From Streptomyces sindenensis (GTDB taxonomy: Bacteria; Actinomycetota; Actinomycetes; Streptomycetales; Streptomycetaceae): 64,000 nucleotides of DNA. Each line of letters starts with the position of its first letter. Within the stretch, counting starts at the first letter, position 1. This document shows, piece by piece, positions 47,098-56,157 of this stretch. The notes under the pieces were generated by a model. It was not told the DNA's origin, did not search any database, and saw only the letters and a program-made list of their open reading frames with translations. The stretch covers positions 1 to 64,000 of the forward strand of contig NZ_BMSG01000034.1 in assembly GCF_014649035.1 (NCBI RefSeq), read 5' to 3'. A program made the position numbers and the translations under genes.

Positions 47098-48798
47098 TTA
47101 CGGCGATGGGGTCGGGCGGCCCGGGGAGCGGGTCGCGGAGGGCGAGGAGGACGCGGACGACGGCGACGGGGAGGGCGAGACGGGCGAGTCCTTCTGCAGG
47201 TTCTCCTCCGGGAGATGGCGGCTGACCTCGGCGGTCGTCAGCCCCAGGCCGCCGAGCGTGATCTCGTCCCAGGCCTGGAGCCGGCGGGTGGAGCGGTCCA
47301 GGTAGAGCACGGAGGCGTGCACCTTCTCCGGCTTCTCGTTCTGCACGGCGCGCAGCCCGCCGCCACCCGTGGAGCCCTCGACCTTCAGCCGGGTGCCGAG
47401 CTTCAGCTGTTCGTTGATCCGGCGGTGGAGGTGGCCGGAGAGCACGAGGGGGACCGTGCCGTCGGTCTCCCGGGCGGTGTTCGGGTCGTGGGCGACGGCG
47501 ATGTCGACCGGGGTGCCCGCGCGCTCCTGGTCGCGCAGTGCGGAGGCGAGGCGCGCCCCTTCGAGCTGCGCGGCCGCCTTGCCGCCGACCGGGGCGGTCC
47601 GGTCCGGGGTGAAGGAGGCGTCACCGGTGCCCGCGATCCGCAGCCCCCCGACGTTCACCGCCTTGCCGTCGTCCAGGACGCGGACGTTCCGGAACTTCTT
47701 CAGGTAGTCCTGGGTGACGGTCGAGTCGTGGTTGCCGCGCACCCAGACGTAGGGCGCGCCGAGGTCGCGGATCGGGTCGAGGAAGCCGTTCTCGGCGGCG
47801 GAGCCGTGGTCCATCGTGTCGCCGGAGTCGATGATCACGTCGATCTCGTACTGCTCGACGAGCGAGGCGATGATGTGCCAGGCCGCCGGGTTGAGGTGGA
47901 TGTCGGAGACGTGCAGGGCCCGGATCGTGCCGGGGTCGGGCTGGTAGACGGGGAGCGTGGAGGTCGCGTCGTACAGCTTGGTGACGTTGGTGACCAGGCG
48001 GGCCAGCTCCTGCTGGTAGATGTCGAACTCGGTGACGATCGAGCGGGCGTCGCCGACCAGGGACGGAGCGCTGGAGAGCAGCCCGGAGAACTTCGGCTCC
48101 AGGACGGACTTCGGGTTCCAGGTGGCGTACGCGCTGACGCCGGAGGCGGCCAGCAGGGTGAGGGCGAGCCCGCCGGCGGCCAGGGCGCGGCGGGGGCGGC
48201 GGTAGACGACGAGGCCGAGGGCGGCCGCGCCGGAGATCACGGCGACACAGGAGCGCACGGCCAGCTCCCTGGTCCCGGCGGCGACGTCCCGGGTGACCTC
48301 GTCCTGGAGGCCGGAGAACCGTTCCGGCTGGTCGACCAGGGCCTGGGAGCGCTCGGGGTCGAGGCGGTCCACGTCCACGTCGAGCCGCAGCGGTGCGATG
48401 TGCGAGTCCAGCTCCAGGGCGCCGAGCGGGGACACGTTGATCTTGCTGCCGCCGGTGAGGGAGGGGCGGAGCGTCATGCTGGTGTCCATGGGGCCGACCG
48501 GCGTCCGGACGGAGCCCACGGCGAGCAGCCCCAGCCAGGCCCCCAGCACGACGACGGCGAACATGCCCAGCGCGCGGAGCCAGGGGCGGCGGGCTGGGGC
48601 CGTCAGGTCGCCGGGGACCGGTGGGCGGGGTGCCCCCGGTCCGCCGGCGGCCGTCGCGCGGGGCGTTCGCGGGGCGGCGGTACGGCTTCGGGGCGCCGGG
48701 CGGGCGAGCCGGCTGAGGCGGTGCCGGACGCGGTCGGCTGCGGCACGGAACGGGACGCGGACCATTGGGCCCGTATGCCCCGGTACGGCCTTCGCCAT
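47098..48798 (-). CDS. Membrane metallophosphoesterase
   Basis: The 566-aa product has hydrophobic helices near 80-100 and, further in, two near 190-230. A calcineurin-like phosphoesterase domain starts at about 300: 'LHVSDIHLN' (motif I), 'DSGDTMDHG' (II), 'VRGNHDS' (III) and 'VLSGHLHRRINE' (V), all intact. A Ser/Pro-rich low-complexity C-terminus follows. The catalytic domain is predicted outside the membrane or in the envelope. Start at ATG 48798 is preferred for GGTGGAG nine bases upstream; GTG 48813 and ATG 48765 are alternatives. It is divergent from the metallopeptidase gene. Confidence 0.88.
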   Translation of the reverse strand: MAKAVPGHTGPMVRVPFRAAADRVRHRLSRLARPAPRSRTAAPRTPRATAAGGPGAPRPPVPGDLTAPARRPWLRALGMFAVVVLGAWLGLLAVGSVRTPVGPMDTSMTLRPSLTGGSKINVSPLGALELDSHIAPLRLDVDVDRLDPERSQALVDQPERFSGLQDEVTRDVAAGTRELAVRSCVAVISGAAALGLVVYRRPRRALAAGGLALTLLAASGVSAYATWNPKSVLEPKFSGLLSSAPSLVGDARSIVTEFDIYQQELARLVTNVTKLYDATSTLPVYQPDPGTIRALHVSDIHLNPAAWHIIASLVEQYEIDVIIDSGDTMDHGSAAENGFLDPIRDLGAPYVWVRGNHDSTVTQDYLKKFRNVRVLDDGKAVNVGGLRIAGTGDASFTPDRTAPVGGKAAAQLEGARLASALRDQERAGTPVDIAVAHDPNTARETDGTVPLVLSGHLHRRINEQLKLGTRLKVEGSTGGGGLRAVQNEKPEKVHASVLYLDRSTRRLQAWDEITLGGLGLTTAEVSRHLPEENLQKDSPVSPSPSPSSASSSPSATRSPGRPTPSP

Positions 48799-48900
48799 GC
48801 CCGGCGGCTCCACCGGTCATGCGTCCGTACGGACCCGGACGCCGGGATGCCGCGCGGTCGCCGTCTGCCCGTACCCGTCCCCGTACGGGACAATGGCCGG

Positions 48901-49251
48901 GTGCTGGAGATGACGCGCGAACAGTTCGAGGAGCTGGTGAGCCAGGCTCTGGACCGGATTCCGCCGGAGCTGACGCGGCTGATGGACAACGTGGCGGTGT
49001 TCGTCGAGGACGAACCGGACCCCGGCGACCCCGACCTCCTCGGGCTCTACGAGGGCACCCCGCTCACCGACCGCGGCGAGTGGTACGCCGGGGTGCTGCC
49101 GGACCGGATCACCATCTACCGGGGCCCGACGCTGCGGATGTGCGAGACGCAGGAGGACGTCGTCGCGGAGACCGAGATCACCGTCGTCCACGAGATCGCC
49201 CACCACTTCGGCATCGACGACGAGCGGCTGCACGCCCTGGGGTACGGATGA
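48901..49251 (+). CDS. Zinicin-like metallopeptidase family protein
   Basis: The 116-aa product is dominated by 'LDRIPPELTRLMDNVAVFVEDEP', 'GLYEGTPLTDRGEWYAGVLPDRITIYRGPTLR' and a C-terminal HExxH-type zinc motif 'VVHEIAHHFGIDDERL'. This is the small MMP1-like/zincin metallopeptidase family common in actinobacteria; its substrate is unknown. The start is GTG 48901, without a clear ribosome site and with a -10-like GACAAT just upstream, so it may be leaderless; ATG 48910 is the alternative. The stop overlaps crcB by 4 bp. Confidence 0.9.
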   Translation: MLEMTREQFEELVSQALDRIPPELTRLMDNVAVFVEDEPDPGDPDLLGLYEGTPLTDRGEWYAGVLPDRITIYRGPTLRMCETQEDVVAETEITVVHEIAHHFGIDDERLHALGYG

Positions 49252-49739
49252 GCGAGCAGGAACCGCGGGAGCTGCCGGAGCCCGGCCCGCCGTCCGCACC
49301 GCAGGGCCGGGTGCTGGCGGCGGTCGCGGCGGGCGGCGCGCTCGGAGCCCTCGCCCGGTACGGCGCGCTGGTGCTGTGGCCGGCGCCCGGTCACGGCTTC
49401 CCGTGGACGGTGTTCGCCGTCAACGTGACCGGCTGCGCCCTCATCGGCGTCCTGATGGTGCTGACCGTCGAGCGGGGCCGGGTGACCCGCCCGCTGGTGC
49501 GGCCCTTCCTCGGCGTCGGCGTGCTCGGCGGCTACACGACCTTCTCGACGTACGCGGCGGACGTCTCGGGCCTGCTGGTCCGTCAGGAGATCGCGGTGGC
49601 GATGGCGTACACGGCGGCGACCGCGGTGGCCGCGCTCGGATCCGTGTGGGCGGCGGCCGTGGCCACACGGACCTGGCTGGACCGGGGCGGGCGGCCGGCC
49701 GCGCGGCCGGCCGCGCTGGACGAGGGGCGGACCGCGTGA
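49248..49739 (+). CDS. crcB: Fluoride exporter CrcB (first of pair)
   Basis: The 163-aa product has four hydrophobic helices and the Fluc signature: 'GGALGALARYGA', 'FPWTVFAVNVTGCALIGVLM' and 'FLGVGVLGGYTTFSTYA'. It forms half of a dual-topology or heterodimeric fluoride channel. It has an unusually long hydrophilic start (about 25 residues) and end. ATG 49248 overlaps the metallopeptidase stop and its own stop overlaps the second crcB GTG, giving a tight operon. No fluoride riboswitch signature is seen upstream. Confidence 0.93.
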   Translation: MSEQEPRELPEPGPPSAPQGRVLAAVAAGGALGALARYGALVLWPAPGHGFPWTVFAVNVTGCALIGVLMVLTVERGRVTRPLVRPFLGVGVLGGYTTFSTYAADVSGLLVRQEIAVAMAYTAATAVAALGSVWAAAVATRTWLDRGGRPAARPAALDEGRTA

Positions 49740-50110
49740 CCTGGCTGCTGGTGGCGATCGGCGGCGCGGTGGGCGCGCCCCTGCGCTATCTGACGGACCG
49801 TGCGGTGCAGGCCCACCAGGGCCCGGGCGTCCCGTACGTCTTCCCGTGGGGCACCTTCACGGCGAACATCGCGGGCAGCCTGCTGCTCGGCGTGCTGACC
49901 GGCGCCGCGGTCTCCTCCCCGGTGCACGCCCTGCTGGCGACGGGGCTGTGCGGGGCGCTGACGACGTACTCGACGTTCTCGTACGAGACGCTCCGCCTGG
50001 CCGAGACGGGCCGGGCCTTCCTGGCAGCGGCCCATGTGCTGGCGTCCCTGCTGGCCGGGCTGGGCGCGGTGTTCCTGGGGGCGGAACTGGCGGGCGGGTT
50101 CGGGGTGTAG
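49736..50110 (+). CDS. crcB: Fluoride exporter CrcB (second of pair)
   Basis: The 124-aa product has four helices with 'IGGAVGAPLRYLTDRAV', 'FPWGTFTANIAGSLLLGVLTG' and 'GLCGALTTYSTFSYETL'. The paired paralogue suggests an antiparallel heterodimer with the upstream CrcB, as in many Gram-positives. The GTG start overlaps the first gene's stop by 4 bp (GTGA). It ends the operon, about 200 bp before the lipoprotein gene. Confidence 0.93.
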   Translation: MTWLLVAIGGAVGAPLRYLTDRAVQAHQGPGVPYVFPWGTFTANIAGSLLLGVLTGAAVSSPVHALLATGLCGALTTYSTFSYETLRLAETGRAFLAAAHVLASLLAGLGAVFLGAELAGGFGV

Positions 50111-50311
50111 CGGGCGTCGCGCGGTGCGGGCCGCGCGGGGGTGTGGCCGGGTGGCTTCGGCGGGTGGCGCGTGGGGCGGTGCGGGGCGCTCGCGTTTCGG
50201 GCGTGTCTCCGGCGGGGTCGGGGGAGTTGGGCACGGTGCGAAGCCTCGCTCCGACGTCGCGGGCTCCATCCCTCGCCACGCTCCCGCTCCCTCGCCCCGG
50301 AGGTGCCCCTC

Positions 50312-50905
50312 GTGCGCCAGTTCCCCGCCCCTGTCCGCTGGGCGGCCGTCACCGCGCTGACGATCGCCGCGTCCACCGGCTGCATGAGCGTCGGTGAGGA
50401 CGGCGCCGGAGGCCCGGGCCCCTCGCGGTCCGCCGGCCCGAAGGGCTCCGCCGCCGATCCGGCGGGGGACACGGTTCCCGGCTCGGGGTGGTCCGGCGGG
50501 CGTGGCGGCGGCGCCCACCCCCACTCGGACCGGGGTGTTCCCGGCGGCAGCCCGCGTCCCGACGCCTCCGGCGCCAGGCCGTCGGCCACCGCCGAGGACA
50601 TCCGCCCCGAACCGGCCGCCCCCGGCCGGCCCACCCGCGGCGGCTCCGGGACGCAGCCCACTCCGACGCCCTCGACGCCGGGGCCGGGGGAGCCGCCGCC
50701 GGTCACCCCGGAGCCGCCGGTCCCGCCGACGCCCGCCCCGGACCCGGACCCGGACCCCGATCCCGAGCCGGAGCCCACCGATCCGCCGGAGCCGCCCCCG
50801 TCGGCCTCGCCCGCCGCGCAGTTCCGGGCCCAGGGGCTGGGTGGGCCGAAGAAGGTCGGGCCGCTGCGGACGCCGGAGGCATCGCCGCAGGTGGGGCCGG
50901 TGTAG
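50312..50905 (+). CDS. Proline-rich lipoprotein
   Basis: The 197-aa product has a signal peptide with lipobox ASTGC (Cys24). The mature part is low-complexity Pro/Gly/Ser/Asp, with an alternating Asp-Pro/Glu-Pro tract near residues 149-162. No enzymatic domain is present. Such proteins often span the cell wall as stalks or spacers. GTG 50312 has GGAGGTG seven bases upstream, and the upstream open frame lacks a signal. The function is unknown. Confidence 0.75.
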   Translation: MRQFPAPVRWAAVTALTIAASTGCMSVGEDGAGGPGPSRSAGPKGSAADPAGDTVPGSGWSGGRGGGAHPHSDRGVPGGSPRPDASGARPSATAEDIRPEPAAPGRPTRGGSGTQPTPTPSTPGPGEPPPVTPEPPVPPTPAPDPDPDPDPEPEPTDPPEPPPSASPAAQFRAQGLGGPKKVGPLRTPEASPQVGPV

Positions 50906-51114
50906 CCGGGGTCACAGCGAGGGCGGTTTGCGCAAGGTGGGTGAGAGTGCGTATGGTGGTAGATCGTTTGATCCCATTGCCCGGCGCCGACACAGAAGAG
51001 CGCCGTGTGGCGCGTACTCTCCCTTGCCGTGGCTGGACCGCATTGAGGCGGTCGAAATTGCGAATCACGGAGTTATGGGCGCGTGCCGAGACTCCGGAAG
51101 GTTTCGCATTTCGC

Positions 51115-53373
51115 ATGTCAATTTCCAGTTCTGACCGCACCGTCATGCCCGAGAACGTCGACAACGCCGAGCTCGCCGAGCTGGTCGAGTCCGCCGTGAC
51201 CGAGGCCCCCGCCGGTGCGACCGCCCCGGCCGCCGAGAAGACCGAAGAGGCCACCGAGGCTCCCGTGGCTGCCGAGGCCCCCGAGGCCGAGGCCGCCGAG
51301 GCCTCCGCCGAGCCGACCGTCACCTTCGGCGACCTGGGCCTGCCCGAGGGCATCGTCCGCAAGCTCGCCCAGAACGGCGTCACCACCCCCTTCCCGATCC
51401 AGGCGGCGACCATCCCGGACGCCCTGGCCGGCAAGGACATCCTCGGCCGTGGCCGTACGGGCTCCGGCAAGACCCTCTCCTTCGGTCTGCCCACCCTGGC
51501 CGCCCTGGCCGGTGGCCGCACCGAGAAGAAGAAGCCCCGCGCCGTCATCCTCACCCCGACCCGTGAGCTCGCGATGCAGGTCGCGGACGCGCTCCAGCCG
51601 TACGGCGACGTGCTCGGCCTGAAGATGAAGGTCGTCTGCGGCGGTACGTCGATGGGCAACCAGATCTACGCCCTGGAGCGCGGTGTCGACGTCCTCGTCG
51701 CCACCCCGGGCCGGCTGCGCGACATCATCAACCGCGGCGCCTGCTCCCTGGAGGACGTCCAGGTCGCCGTCCTCGACGAGGCCGACCAGATGTCGGACCT
51801 GGGCTTCCTGCCCGAGGTCACCGAGCTGCTCGACCAGGTCCCGGCCGGCGGTCAGCGGATGCTCTTCTCCGCCACCATGGAGAACGAGATCGGCACGCTG
51901 GTCAAGCGCTACCTCTCCAACCCGGTGACGCACGAGGTCGACAGCGCCCAGGGCAACGTCACGACCATGTCGCACCACGTCCTCGTCGTGAAGCCGAAGG
52001 ACAAGGCACCGGTCACGGCCGCCATCGCCGCCCGCAAGGGCCGCACCATCATCTTCGTCCGCACCCAGCTGGGCGCCGACCGCATCGCCGAGCAGCTCAT
52101 CGAGTCCGGCGTGAAGGCCGACGCGCTGCACGGCGGCATGACCCAGGGCGCCCGCACGCGGGTCCTGGAGGACTTCAAGAAGGGTTACGTCAACGCGCTC
52201 GTCGCGACCGACGTGGCCGCGCGCGGTATCCACGTCGACGGCATCGACCTGGTCCTGAACGTGGACCCGGCCGGCGACCACAAGGACTACCTGCACCGCT
52301 CGGGCCGCACCGCCCGCGCCGGCAAGTCCGGTGTCGTGGTTTCGCTGGCGCTCCCGCACCAGCGCCGCCAGATCTTCCGCCTGATGGAGGACGCGGGCGT
52401 CGACGCCTCGCGCCACATCGTCCAGGGCGCGGGCGTCTTCGAGCCGGAGGTCGCCGAGATCACCGGCGCCCGTTCGCTCACCGAGGTCCAGGCCGACTCC
52501 GCGAACAACGCCGCCAAGCAGGCCGAGCGCGAGGCCGCCGACCTGACGAAGCAGCTGGAGCGCGTGCAGCGCCGCGCCGTCGAGCTCCGCGAGGAGGCCG
52601 ACCGCCTGGTCGCCCGTGCCGCGCGCGAGCGGGGCGACGACCCGGAGGCCGCGGTGGCCGAGGTGGCCGCCGAGGCGGAGGCCGCCCTGGTGGCCGCCAT
52701 CTCCGTCCCCGAGCAGCCGGCCGCTCGCGACGAGCAGCGCCGCGACGAGCGGGGCAACTACGAGCGCCGCGACAACCGTGGTGGCGACCGTGGCGGCTAC
52801 CGCGGCAACGACCGTCGTGACGACCGCTCCTCGGGTGGTTTCCGCTCCGGCGGCAACGACCGTCGTGACGACCGTGGTGGCCGTTCCTTCGAGCGTCGTG
52901 ACAACGACCGTCCGTCGTTCCGTGACCGTCGTGACGACCGCTCCTCGGGTGGTTTCCGCTCCGGCGGCAACGACCGCCGTGACGACCGTGGTGGCCGTTC
53001 CTTCGAGCGTCGTGACAACGACCGTCCGTCGTTCCGTGACCGTCGTGACGACCGTCCCTCCGGTGGTTTCCGCTCCGGCGGCAACGACCGCCGCGATGAC
53101 CGTGGTGGCCGTTCCTTCGAGCGCCGTGACGACCGCCCGTCGTTCAACCGCGACCGTCGTGACGACCGCCCCTCCGGCGGTTACCGCTCCGGCGGCAGCG
53201 ACCGTCCGTTCAACCGCGACCGTCGTGACGACCGCCCCTCCGGCGGCTTCCGCTCCGGCGGCAGCGACCGCCCGACCGGCCGCCGCGACGACCACCGTGG
53301 CGCCAACACCGGCACCAACACCGGCTCGTTCGGCCGCCGCGACGACAAGCCGCGCTGGAAGCGCAACGGCTGA
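51115..53373 (+). CDS. DEAD-box RNA helicase with repetitive Arg/Gly/Asp-rich tail
   Basis: The 752-aa product has a Q-motif region at about 71-96, Walker A 'RTGSGKT' (114-120), 'PTRELAMQV', DEAD in 'VLDEADQMSDLGFLPEV', 'FSATM', and motif VI 'HRSGRTARAGK'. An Ala/Glu-rich acidic N-terminal segment precedes the core. The tail from about residue 560 consists of repeats of RRDDR(S/P)SGGFRSGGNDRRDDR-type units with RNA-binding and phase-separation-prone character. ATG 51115 follows GGAAGG about 14 bases upstream. It is probably a cold- or growth-related ribosome-assembly helicase; this is inferred from family. A long 5' leader from about 50906 may be regulatory. Confidence 0.95.
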   Translation: MSISSSDRTVMPENVDNAELAELVESAVTEAPAGATAPAAEKTEEATEAPVAAEAPEAEAAEASAEPTVTFGDLGLPEGIVRKLAQNGVTTPFPIQAATIPDALAGKDILGRGRTGSGKTLSFGLPTLAALAGGRTEKKKPRAVILTPTRELAMQVADALQPYGDVLGLKMKVVCGGTSMGNQIYALERGVDVLVATPGRLRDIINRGACSLEDVQVAVLDEADQMSDLGFLPEVTELLDQVPAGGQRMLFSATMENEIGTLVKRYLSNPVTHEVDSAQGNVTTMSHHVLVVKPKDKAPVTAAIAARKGRTIIFVRTQLGADRIAEQLIESGVKADALHGGMTQGARTRVLEDFKKGYVNALVATDVAARGIHVDGIDLVLNVDPAGDHKDYLHRSGRTARAGKSGVVVSLALPHQRRQIFRLMEDAGVDASRHIVQGAGVFEPEVAEITGARSLTEVQADSANNAAKQAEREAADLTKQLERVQRRAVELREEADRLVARAARERGDDPEAAVAEVAAEAEAALVAAISVPEQPAARDEQRRDERGNYERRDNRGGDRGGYRGNDRRDDRSSGGFRSGGNDRRDDRGGRSFERRDNDRPSFRDRRDDRSSGGFRSGGNDRRDDRGGRSFERRDNDRPSFRDRRDDRPSGGFRSGGNDRRDDRGGRSFERRDDRPSFNRDRRDDRPSGGYRSGGSDRPFNRDRRDDRPSGGFRSGGSDRPTGRRDDHRGANTGTNTGSFGRRDDKPRWKRNG
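52800..53270 (+). repeat. Tandem coding repeats in the helicase tail
   Basis: A 114-bp unit (38 codons) repeats nearly perfectly from about 52814, with two closely matching full copies. Degenerate shorter copies continue to about 53270. The repeats are prone to slippage or recombination, so copy number may vary between strains or assemblies. Confidence 0.8.
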
Positions 53374-53421
53374 CCCCAGCCCGGCCGATGACCGGCCGAG
53401 CGGGTCCGCCTGACAGACCGG

Positions 53422-53467
53422 CAGGGCTCGTATGCCACCGAACCGACTCGGTGACGTACGGGCCCTG
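53422..53467 (+). terminator. Possible terminator of the DEAD-box helicase gene
   Basis: CAGGGCTCGTA and TACGGGCCCTG pair (one G-T) around an intervening smaller structure, about 50 bp after the stop. Confidence 0.5.
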
Positions 53468-53580
53468 TTGCTGTCCCCGACCCGGTGAGAACCGCTTCCC
53501 CGGACCCGCGACGGGCCCGAGACCGATACCGGATCGGCTGCCGGGACCGGGCGGGCTATGCTCGGGGGGTGATGTCGCAG

Positions 53581-53654
53581 GGGCCGTTAGCTCAATTGGT
53601 CAGAGCAGCGGACTTTTAATCCGTTGGTTGTGGGTTCGAGTCCCACACGGCCTA
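53581..53654 (+). tRNA. tRNA-Lys(TTT)
   Basis: GGGCCGTTAGCTCAATTGG start, anticodon loop ACTTTTAAT (TTT), T-arm GGTTCGAGTCC, acceptor closed by ACGGCCT (one G-T pair) with discriminator A. CCA is not encoded. Confidence 0.93.
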
Positions 53655-53979
53655 CCGACAGCAGGGCGAGGTGCAAGCCCCCCACCTGCGAAGAAGCGCC
53701 TCCATCCGGTCCCGCCCGGGTGGAGGCGCTTCGCCATGCGGTGCTGCGCCAACCCCTCAGCAGGGAGAGCTTCCAGCGGGTCGATGACCGTTGTTCTCCC
53801 GCAAGGGCGAATGACGTGCGGCGAGCCGCCGTCCTGGGCTCTGAGGGGGCCGTGGCCAGGGGGCTGCCGCGAGGAGTCCGGCGCCGGGTGTGCCGCGATG
53901 AGGCGGCGGAGCTCCTCCGCGACGCGGCCGAGTCTCGACGGCCCCTTCGGCGGCCCACCGCCCGCCACGCACGAGGTCC
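53655..53979. other. Gap after tRNA-Lys
   Basis: Contains the tRNA terminator hairpin at 53693-53732. Overlapping open frames on both strands look like GC-rich shadows; I see no recognisable gene. Confidence 0.5.
53693..53732. terminator. Terminator of tRNA-Lys
   Basis: GAAGCGCCTCCATCCGG pairs with CCGGGTGGAGGCGCTTC around TCCCGC. The core GCGCCTCCA...TGGAGGCGC is almost the same as in the hairpin at 56158-56197. Confidence 0.75.
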
Positions 53980-54921
53980 TCAGCCCTGCCGTTCCAGCCA
54001 CTGAGAAATCACCTGGTTGGTTTCTTCCGGCATTTCCTCCTGGATCCAGTGACCGCAGTCCAGGCCGACCACTTCCACGTGGGGCACGAACTCCGCCAGT
54101 CTCTCGAACCTCGGCATCGCGAAGTCCTGGTCGCCGTAGATCATGAGGGCGGGCTGCTTGATGATCGGGTCCGCGTCCGCCAGCTGGTGCCAGTTGCGGT
54201 CGAGGTTCCTGTACCAGTTGATGCCGCCCGTGAATCCGGACGTCTCGAACGCGGAGACGTAGACGGCCAGATCACGGTCGCTCATGACGGGCTCACCGCG
54301 TGGTGTTTCCGCCTCGGCGAGGTTGATCAACGCCATGCCCGGCTCAGGGGGCGCGGGGGGCACGTTCTTCCGGTAGAGGTTGCGCAGGAATGTGGAGGCA
54401 TGGGCGTCGAACACGGCGTCCGCGACGCCCGGCTGCCGGTTGAAGTGGACGAAGTAGAAGTCGCCGCCGAGGAAGGCTTCCATGGCCTCGATCCACGGCG
54501 TTCCTCCGCGCTCCTGGTAAGGCAGGCTCAGGTTGATCAGCTTGTTCACCCGGTCGGGGTGCAACAGGGCCAGCCCCCAGACGACGAACGCCCCCCAGTC
54601 ATGGCCGACGAAGGTGGCGTCCTCGTAGCCGTAGTGGTCCAGGAGCGCGACGAGGTCACCCGTCAGGTGTTCGATGTCGTAGTCCGTCACCTCGGCCGGG
54701 CGGGATGAGCCGCCGTAACCCCGCTGGTTCGGTGCGATGACGTGATGGCCGGCCGCTGCGAGGACGGGCATCAGGTGACGCCAGGAGAAGGCGTGCTCCG
54801 GCCAGCCGTGGCAGAGCACGATGGGCTTGCCCCTGTTCTCTCGGCCTGCCTCGAAGACTTCGAGCTGCACACCGTTGACCTGGATGAGGGTGGGCTCGGG
54901 GAATTCTGCTTGATTGAACAC
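53980..54921 (-). CDS. Alpha/beta hydrolase, epoxide-hydrolase-like
   Basis: The 313-aa protein has 'VLCHGWPEHAFSWRHLMPVL' (HGWPE oxyanion motif) and nucleophile Asp in 'FVGHDWGAFVVWGLALLHP'. It also has 'LIYGDQDFAMP'-type acid and the terminal His in 'LDCGHWIQEE'. Two tyrosines expected in the lid of soluble epoxide hydrolases are present in the cap region ('FYFVHFNRQPG', 'INWYRNLDRNWHQL'). Start: GTG 54921 has GAGAGGA seven bases upstream; ATG 54975 would add 18 low-complexity residues. It is divergent from the WYL regulator across an inverted repeat, which suggests direct regulation by it. Confidence 0.87.
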   Translation of the reverse strand: MFNQAEFPEPTLIQVNGVQLEVFEAGRENRGKPIVLCHGWPEHAFSWRHLMPVLAAAGHHVIAPNQRGYGGSSRPAEVTDYDIEHLTGDLVALLDHYGYEDATFVGHDWGAFVVWGLALLHPDRVNKLINLSLPYQERGGTPWIEAMEAFLGGDFYFVHFNRQPGVADAVFDAHASTFLRNLYRKNVPPAPPEPGMALINLAEAETPRGEPVMSDRDLAVYVSAFETSGFTGGINWYRNLDRNWHQLADADPIIKQPALMIYGDQDFAMPRFERLAEFVPHVEVVGLDCGHWIQEEMPEETNQVISQWLERQG

Positions 54922-54993
54922 CGCGTTTCCTCTCTGGGGGCGCTCGCCGGCGGTCGGCCTTCTCGACGAGGGCATGTCGCCACCCTGTTGCCC

Positions 54994-55018
54994 AAACCGG
55001 TCACCCCATGACCGGTTT
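54994..55018. promoter_or_regulatory. Operator between hydrolase and WYL regulator genes
   Basis: AAACCGGTCA-N5-TGACCGGTTT is a perfect 10-bp inverted repeat (54994-55003 / 55009-55018) in the divergent promoter region. Overlap with the WYL gene's promoter or leader suggests autorepression. Inferred. Confidence 0.7.
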
Positions 55019-55037
55019 TTATGGGAGTTTTGTCGGT

Positions 55038-55988
55038 ATGCGATCCGAGCGCCTGGTGGCCCTGCTCCTCCTGCTCCAACGGCGTGAGCAGGTGACGGCC
55101 GCAGAGGTCTCCCGAGAGCTGGGGGTCTCCGAGCGCACCGCCCGCCGTGACCTCGACGCCCTGGCCATGGCCGGGGTGCCCGTGTACTCCGTACAGGGCC
55201 GAGGGGGCGGCTGGCGCCTGGTGGGCGGGGCTCGTACCGACCTGTCCGGGTTGACCGCCGGTGAGGCACGCGCCCTGTTCCTGGCTGTCGGCCCGGCCTC
55301 GGATGCGACGCCGGCGATGAGGACGGCTCTGCGCAAGCTCGTCCATGCTCTGCCGAAGCCCTTCCGGGTGCGGGCCGAGGCGGCGGCGGCGTCGCTGGTC
55401 GTCGACCCGCAGCGATGGGGAGCGAGCCGGATCGATCCCCGGCCGCCCCGCTTCCTCGACGAACTCCAGGACGCGGTGATCAGCGGCGTCCAGGTGTCGC
55501 TCGGCTACGTCGACAGCAAAGGCGTCGAAACCCGCAGAACCGTCCACCCGCTGGGCATCGTCGCCAAAGGCCCCGTGTGGTACCTCGTCTCCGACACCGG
55601 GGCCGGCCGACGGATCTTCCGGATCGACCGCGTCTCGTCCGCCGACCCGACCGGCGACCCCGTGCACCGGCCCGGGGACTTCGACCTCGCCGAGAGCTGG
55701 AACGAGATCGCCGAAGAGGTCGATCGCAGACGAACGCCGCTGGAGGTCCGGGCGGTATGCACACCCGACGGGACAGACATACTCCGGATGGCGCTCGGCG
55801 ACCGGCTCGACGTGGGAGGTTCCACGGCCGACGGCCGCGTCGAGGTCGTGATCCGCGGCCCCGACGAGTACATCCTCGCCGGCGAGCTCTCCGGGCTGGT
55901 CGAATGGGTCGAGGTGACCGGCCCTCCGGAGGTCCGGGACCGCCTGGCCTCGATCGGCAAGGCCCTCGTCGAGCGATACGGCGGCTGA
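55038..55988 (+). CDS. WYL-domain transcriptional regulator (DeoR-like HTH)
   Basis: The 316-aa product has an N-terminal HTH_11-type domain ('RLVALLLLLQRREQVTAAEVSRELGVSERTARRDLDALAMAGVPVY'). A WYL domain follows in which the literal motif is seen: 'GPVWYLVSDT...RIFRIDRV'. WYL domains bind small ligands or nucleic acid. ATG 55038 follows GGGAG about ten bases upstream; the upstream in-frame ATG at 55008 lies inside the operator. It is divergent from the hydrolase gene and probably regulates it and itself through the inverted repeat at 54994-55018. Confidence 0.9.
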   Translation: MRSERLVALLLLLQRREQVTAAEVSRELGVSERTARRDLDALAMAGVPVYSVQGRGGGWRLVGGARTDLSGLTAGEARALFLAVGPASDATPAMRTALRKLVHALPKPFRVRAEAAAASLVVDPQRWGASRIDPRPPRFLDELQDAVISGVQVSLGYVDSKGVETRRTVHPLGIVAKGPVWYLVSDTGAGRRIFRIDRVSSADPTGDPVHRPGDFDLAESWNEIAEEVDRRRTPLEVRAVCTPDGTDILRMALGDRLDVGGSTADGRVEVVIRGPDEYILAGELSGLVEWVEVTGPPEVRDRLASIGKALVERYGG

Positions 55989-56157
55989 CGCCTCGTGGGC
56001 GGTGCTGTCGATCACGGGCCGCGGGCCGTGCGGCCGAGGCCGGGCCGAGGGGTTCCCGGAGCGGCAGGTCCCGCGCCGGGCGGACGAGCTTCGTCGTTCC
56101 GTACAGCCCGCACCGGCCAACCCCACAGCCCCACCGTCAGGTGGGAGAGGGCTCACG

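Noticed and set aside
48780..48900. Fluoride riboswitch ahead of the crcB pair
   Set aside because: No recognisable crcB motif; the metallopeptidase gene is first in the operon with a near-leaderless start.
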